A DNA stretch of 9,614 bases from Chloroflexota bacterium (GTDB lineage Bacteria > Chloroflexota > Dehalococcoidia > GIF9 > AB-539-J10), in the NCBI GenBank assembly GCA_015222255.1, contig JADFUX010000079.1, forward strand, positions 1-9,614. Direction: 5' to 3'. Numbering within the stretch: position 1 is the stretch's first letter; each line of letters begins with the position of its first letter. The position numbers and the translations under genes were made by a program. This document shows, in pieces, positions 6,219 through 9,614 of the stretch. The notes beneath the pieces are model-generated. The model searched no databases and had not been told where the DNA came from. It saw only the letters and a program-made list of their open reading frames with translations.

Positions 6219-8075
6219 ATGACGAGACGGGTAGCTTTGGTCAGTATGCCATTCGCTAGCGTTCGATATCCCTCTCCAGCGTTGAGCGTCTTGAAGCCCC
6301 TCGTACAAAAGAAAGGGATCCCTTGTGACATCCGCTACTTGAATATTGTCTTTCAAGGGTACACCGGTTGCCCTGACATCTGCGAGGGGATTGCCGACCT
6401 CATGATAATTGGGGAGTGGGTGTTTGGCGAAGAGTTGTTTGGGGAGAAGTGGGCCCAATCGGATGGAGGGAGGGTTGATGCTCTTGATGCTCCTCTGCTG
6501 CCAGAAGGATTGAAGCTAGAAGCCTTCCGCAACAGCCTCACTGGTCTACGCTCAATGGCGGGGCCATTTATCCGGGAGTGTACGGATAAGGTCAATTGGG
6601 ATGATTACGGCGTTGTGGGATTCACCTCGGTATTTAGCCAGCATGTAGCCTCTCTGGCTCTGGCGCGTCGTATTAAGCAACGCTGGCCGGAGAAGATAAT
6701 CGCGTTTGGGGGGGCGAACTGCGAGGAGGGCATGGGGAAGGCGCTGCTCCGGCTATTTCCATTTGTGGATTGGGTGTTCAACGGAGAGGCCGACCTGTCC
6801 TTTCCCGAGGCTGTAGTCCAGTGGTTCGCTGGTAGGCCACCGGAAGGGATTCCAGGGGTTGCCTATCGCCGTGACGGTGAGATTATCGAGCAGAGCTGCG
6901 GCCAGTCACCTGAAATGGATAGCCTCCCCTATCCCGATTTTGATGATTATTTCACCACTTTAGGAAGATGGGCGCCGGCGTATCGGCCTTTCGCCGCTCT
7001 TTCCCTTGAATTTTCTCGGGGGTGCTGGTGGGGGAAGAAGTCACAATGTGTTTTCTGTGGCTTGAACCGCAGAACACTGGACTTTCGTCCCAAGAGTGCC
7101 CAGCGCGCCGAGGCTGAGACCAGGGCATTGACTGAGCGCTATGAGGTTGACAAAGTGATACTAACCGATTCTATCCTGGATATGAGGTTCTTCAAAACCC
7201 TGTTGCCCGCGTTAGCTAACTGGGGGGGCGTGGAGGAGCTGTTTCTTGGTTCTAAGGCTAACCTGAATAGAGAGCAGGTGCGTATGTTGAAGTCCGCTGG
7301 TGTGAAACTATTTCAACCAGGGATTGAGAGTCTGGACACCGAGATACTAGCTCATATGCGCAAGGGGATTACGCTTTTGCAAAACGTACAATTTCTCAAG
7401 TGGGCGCGGGAATATGATGTGTATCCTACCTGGAATCTCCTCTACGGATTTCCTGGGGAGAATGCCGAAGCCTATCGCCGCATGGCTTTGCTTATCCCGC
7501 TGATTGTCCATTTGTGCCCACCAATGGGTGTAAGTCAGGTGTTATTGGTGCGGTTCAGCCCCCTCTTTGAGCAGAGCCAGGAGTGGGGACTGAGAGATAT
7601 CAGGGCTCATGCTGGCTACCAGGCGGTTTATCCTTTTGCGCAGGAAGACCTAGATGAGCTAGCCTGCTTTTTCGATTATGATTTCGACGGCAAAGATGAT
7701 ATCGCTACCTATATGGCTCCTCTGAAGCAGGGAGTACAGGCTTGGAAGCAGTGTTGGGAGCAAGGCGAACCACCCTTGTTGTCTTTTCAGTGGCAGCCCG
7801 GGGGGAAGATTGTTGTTTACGATACTAGACCCTGTCGACTAAGCCATCAGGTGGAACTGGAGGGAGAGATGGCTATGGCCTATTTGGCTTGCGACGCGAG
7901 CCGACAGTTCGAGGCGTTGGCAAATGAGATTCGTGAACAGAGGAGCAAAGAATATTCCGGTGACACTTCGTTGCGTCGTTGTCTTGACGAATTGGTAGCG
8001 CGGCGCCTCATGCTGCGAGAAGGCGACCGATATCTTAGCCTGGCCATCAACTGGCCCTCTGAGCGGAATGGCTAA
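6219..8075 (+). CDS. RiPP maturation radical SAM C-methyltransferase (B12-binding, rSAM_ocin_1 type)
   Basis: This is probably a cobalamin-dependent radical SAM enzyme that methylates unactivated carbons of a ribosomally made peptide. The start VALVSMPFASVRYPSPALSVLKP is the family's N-terminal signature. A B12-binding Rossmann domain follows (about 125-215: GFTSVFSQHVASLALA, FGGANCE, FVDWVFNGEADLSFPE), then MDSLPYPDFDDYF (233-245). The radical SAM domain carries SRGCWWG...CVFCGLN, with cysteines 269, 277 and 280 in C-x7-C-x2-C spacing. Next are TDSILDMRFFKTLLP (316-330), KANL (346-349), FQPGIESL (365-372) and WNLLYGFPGE (406-414). A winged-helix-like tail ends in RYLSLAI (604-610). The 618-aa length fits the family. 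The ATG at 6219 has no good ribosome binding site; an in-frame TGA lies 33 nt upstream. No precursor peptide or other RiPP gene is recognisable nearby, so the substrate is unknown. Confidence 0.85.
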   Translation: MTRRVALVSMPFASVRYPSPALSVLKPLVQKKGIPCDIRYLNIVFQGYTGCPDICEGIADLMIIGEWVFGEELFGEKWAQSDGGRVDALDAPLLPEGLKLEAFRNSLTGLRSMAGPFIRECTDKVNWDDYGVVGFTSVFSQHVASLALARRIKQRWPEKIIAFGGANCEEGMGKALLRLFPFVDWVFNGEADLSFPEAVVQWFAGRPPEGIPGVAYRRDGEIIEQSCGQSPEMDSLPYPDFDDYFTTLGRWAPAYRPFAALSLEFSRGCWWGKKSQCVFCGLNRRTLDFRPKSAQRAEAETRALTERYEVDKVILTDSILDMRFFKTLLPALANWGGVEELFLGSKANLNREQVRMLKSAGVKLFQPGIESLDTEILAHMRKGITLLQNVQFLKWAREYDVYPTWNLLYGFPGENAEAYRRMALLIPLIVHLCPPMGVSQVLLVRFSPLFEQSQEWGLRDIRAHAGYQAVYPFAQEDLDELACFFDYDFDGKDDIATYMAPLKQGVQAWKQCWEQGEPPLLSFQWQPGGKIVVYDTRPCRLSHQVELEGEMAMAYLACDASRQFEALANEIREQRSKEYSGDTSLRRCLDELVARRLMLREGDRYLSLAINWPSERNG

Positions 8076-8317
8076 AGTAGCAGAAGGCTAGTATTCACAT
8101 TTGAGAGGGCCAACAGTGTCCTAAATCATATCAATTCACTCCTTCCGTCGTGGTATGGGAAATTCCCATGACAGCACCAATACGCTGGCTACCTCATGTA
8201 CGACTTCATGTATACCCGAAACTGTCTATTCCCTGATTGCGCCGGCTTCTAACATACTAAGTAGGAAGAGTCGCGTTAGCAATCTTTCAGGGTTCGACTA
8301 TCATCGCTGGGACATAT
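8076..8317. other. Non-coding stretch after the radical SAM gene
   Basis: These 242 bases hold no gene I can support. The only structure seen is the small palindrome at 8155-8169. A frame opening there reads through the terminator and into the end of the convergent channel gene, so I do not accept it. The stretch may be the 3' untranslated region of the radical SAM mRNA. Confidence 0.5.
8155..8169. repeat. Short palindrome
   Basis: ATGGGAA-A-TTCCCAT is a 15-nt palindrome with 7-bp arms around a single centre base. It could bind a dimeric regulator but no neighbouring promoter is seen, so it may be incidental. Confidence 0.3.
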
Positions 8318-8358
8318 CAAAAGAAGCTGGCCTTACCTGGATAGGCCAGCTTCTTTTG
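8318..8358. terminator. Bidirectional intrinsic terminator between convergent genes
   Basis: CAAAAGAAGCTGGCC (8318-8332) and its exact complement GGCCAGCTTCTTTTG (8344-8358) give a 15-bp perfect stem with an 11-nt loop. The A-run on one arm and T-run on the other provide a U-tract in both directions. It lies 242 nt after the plus-strand radical SAM gene and about 94 nt after the minus-strand AmiS/UreI gene, so it can end both transcripts. Confidence 0.85.
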
Positions 8359-8451
8359 TTCCCTTTCATCACTCCGCTGTTTGCTTCCCAGCCCTCTTCT
8401 GCATATGATCTTGGGCCTCTGTCCCGCTTCTGGATTTGGAATTCCTTCCCC

Positions 8452-9000
8452 TTACCAGGGCGCGATCTGACCAAGGTTAGTGTACGCTATTATGGGATAA
8501 ACCAGAGTGAACAATACAGTGGGGATAATAAGCCACCAGCCAAGGAACTTCATAGCGCCCACCTTGCCTAGGCCAAAAACGGCGAAAACCGTCCAGAAGG
8601 CTACTGCCCAGATCATGAACCAAACGCCGAACTGGGGAAGCGTGGGCAACGTCGTGCCGAGCACACCGAACCAGCCCAAACCAATGAGAAAAGCAAAAAG
8701 CCCTCCAAGCAGGCTGAACCATCCAGTAGCCTTAAAGTCTCCGCCGAGAAGAACCTCAAATCCGGCCAGGGTCCATAGGATGGTAAAACAGAAGGCACCG
8801 GACGCGACGGCAAAGGATACTGTGGGGCCAAACGCGGCCAGTCCATCCGTAAATGCTAAATAGAGAACCATGATGGTGCCGGTAATGCCAGTGAGCACTC
8901 CAAGTACACCTACTCCCTTTGGTGCCGCAATCTTGCCCAGACAAAAGATCCCCAAGGTAAAGAGGAAAAGAGCCGCCAGAACTAGAAACGCATAAACCAT
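8452..9000 (-). CDS. AmiS/UreI-family urea/amide channel, six transmembrane helices
   Basis: AmiS/UreI proteins are inner-membrane channels that pass urea or short-chain amides (UreI of Helicobacter is proton-gated). The 182-aa protein is almost entirely hydrophobic, with six predicted helices at about 3-22, 28-50, 60-82, 93-112, 124-143 and 153-172. Family features are the short loop GKIAAPKG after helix 1, FCFTILWTLAGFEVLLGGD (70-88) before a GWF-starting helix 4, and the Trp/Phe-rich helix 5 (VWFMIWAVAFWTVFAVF, 126-142). LGWWLIIPT starts the last helix. The length fits (UreI is about 195 aa). The ATG is preceded by GAGGAGG at 7 nt. It lies 56 nt after a radical SAM gene on the same strand without a terminator between, so they are probably one operon. 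No urease or amidase gene is visible, so the solute is unknown. Confidence 0.82.
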   Translation of the reverse strand: MVYAFLVLAALFLFTLGIFCLGKIAAPKGVGVLGVLTGITGTIMVLYLAFTDGLAAFGPTVSFAVASGAFCFTILWTLAGFEVLLGGDFKATGWFSLLGGLFAFLIGLGWFGVLGTTLPTLPQFGVWFMIWAVAFWTVFAVFGLGKVGAMKFLGWWLIIPTVLFTLVYPIIAYTNLGQIAPW

Positions 9001-9056
9001 TGTGTACCTCCTCTAATATAGTCGCCCATTCTCCCTGTTTCTCCGCCATACTCGGT

Positions 9057-9614
9057 TCAGCTCATAGACTCACCTCCTTTCAAACATAGATTGTCTATAA
9101 GATCTTCAGGGGCTAGAGGGCTGGGAGCATCTTCTGACCCTTGAAGCCATACATTTCTTAGTCCCGCATCGTAGAGCAGGTTCACCGCCATTTGTACCAG
9201 CTCCTTTGATACCCGGGGTATCCCTCTCGCCTTGAACGCAGGATGGTATTCAACCAAATTCACGTCAATGTCTCTATTCAGGGAAGCCAGCCTTTGCCCT
9301 ATCTTGTGAACCTCCTCCAAGCTGTTTAGCCTGGGATGATAGGGGATGGCTACTACATAGAATAGCTTCCCGGTGTACTCATTGATTATGTGTTTCACGG
9401 CCTCCCAGGACGTGTCTAGATAGAATTGGGCGAGCTGCCTGTCTTCCACGCCAGTTATGCTCATGAAGCTTTCCACACTAGCTGCCTTTATGTCCGGGGA
9501 AATATGTGTCACGCCGCAATAGTAGAGTTCATCTATATAATCTTTGGTCAGTATGGATGCGTTTGTATCTACTTGTATGGCCAAATCTCTGTTCCTGTGG
9601 CTTAGCTCCTTCAG
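9057..9614 (-). CDS. Radical SAM protein, activating-enzyme type, C-terminal part (runs off right edge)
   Basis: The frame is open from the right edge to a TGA at 9057 (185 residues); the start and the CxxxCxxC cluster loop lie outside. Numbered from the window edge, visible radical SAM core elements are IQVDTNASILT (13-23, like the V-DTNG strand of PflA-type activases), a YIDELYYCGVTHISPDIKAAS segment (like the S-D-KA strand) and a VVAIPYHPRL strand near residues 84-93. A late VNLVEYHPAF strand with HP is typical of PflA/AmrS-like enzymes. These enzymes reduce SAM to a 5'-deoxyadenosyl radical, often to make a glycyl radical on a partner protein. No such partner is in the window. The AmiS/UreI gene follows in the same direction. 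A TTG at 9584 is not needed as a start, because the frame continues upstream. Class is confident; substrate is unknown. Confidence 0.75.
   Translation of the reverse strand: MKELSHRNRDLAIQVDTNASILTKDYIDELYYCGVTHISPDIKAASVESFMSITGVEDRQLAQFYLDTSWEAVKHIINEYTGKLFYVVAIPYHPRLNSLEEVHKIGQRLASLNRDIDVNLVEYHPAFKARGIPRVSKELVQMAVNLLYDAGLRNVWLQGSEDAPSPLAPEDLIDNLCLKGGESMS
9063..9080 (-). promoter_or_regulatory. Strong ribosome-binding site inside the end of the radical SAM gene
   Basis: On the minus strand AAAGGAGGTG (9080-9071) precedes ATG (9065-9063) at ideal distance, but this ATG is followed by AGC and then the TGA that ends the radical SAM gene. It therefore heads only a two-codon frame. It may re-load ribosomes ahead of the AmiS/UreI start 62 nt downstream or be left from a lost gene. 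Confidence 0.45.

Noticed and set aside
6117..6458. Minus-strand ORF of 113 codons overlapping the radical SAM start
   Set aside because: It is antisense to clearly conserved coding sequence and has no ribosome binding site or recognisable domain.
8288..8310. GGGTTCGACTATC, resembling a tRNA or tmRNA T-arm
   Set aside because: The flanking bases do not form the required 5-bp T stem, and no acceptor, D or anticodon arms are found around it.
8155..8571. Plus-strand ORF of 138 codons whose start is rich in Thr, Ser and Cys, briefly attractive as a RiPP precursor beside the radical SAM gene
   Set aside because: It runs straight through the 15-bp terminator hairpin and overlaps the end of the AmiS/UreI gene on the other strand, has no ribosome binding site and no leader-peptide family signature.
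8756..9049. Minus-strand ORF starting MAEKQGEWATILEEV before the AmiS/UreI gene
   Set aside because: It overlaps most of the channel gene in another frame; its later translation is a typical out-of-frame shadow. The short N-terminal part alone is too little to support a gene.

Overview
The window looks like chromosomal DNA of an anaerobic bacterium of the Chloroflexota, most likely class Dehalococcoidia. This is inferred from the short-form IF2, the compact nusA-ylxR-infB-rbfA cluster, a DUF5679 zinc-ribbon mini-protein and an Ino1 followed by a glycosyltransferase-like gene. No rRNA is present to prove the taxonomy. Codon use is mixed, GC is intermediate, and TTG is used as a start (infB).

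Left part (1-5730), all on the minus strand. Reading in the direction of transcription from 5730 to 1: a good sigma70-type promoter with an extended -10 element; a leader of about 74 nt with a hairpin and U-tract; nusA; ylxR (rnpM), overlapping the nusA end; infB, two bases after the ylxR stop; and rbfA. This is the conserved transcription/translation-factor operon, but with no rimP in front of nusA. Next come a 46-aa DUF5679 protein with its own candidate promoter and a strong palindromic terminator, then an actinobacterial-type myo-inositol-1-phosphate synthase (ino1), then the first 46 codons of a probable glycosyltransferase that runs off the left edge. The last two probably make and use inositol phosphate for envelope lipids.

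Middle (5731-8358). About 490 bases hold no confidently identified gene, only a weak hypothetical minus-strand ORF. A plus-strand gene of 618 aa follows. It has a B12-binding domain, a radical SAM domain with a CWWG/CxxC cluster motif and a C-terminal winged-helix-like tail, matching the RiPP-maturation radical SAM C-methyltransferase family (rSAM_ocin_1 type). No precursor peptide, transporter or other RiPP gene can be recognised beside it, so it is an apparent orphan maturase and the most interesting element here. A 15-bp inverted-repeat terminator lies between it and the convergent genes to its right.

Right part (8359-9614), minus strand. The C-terminal part of an activating-enzyme-type radical SAM protein enters from the right edge, followed 56 nt later by a six-helix AmiS/UreI-family urea/amide channel with a very good ribosome binding site. 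The two are probably co-transcribed. No tRNA, rRNA, CRISPR array, insertion sequence or phage gene was recognised.
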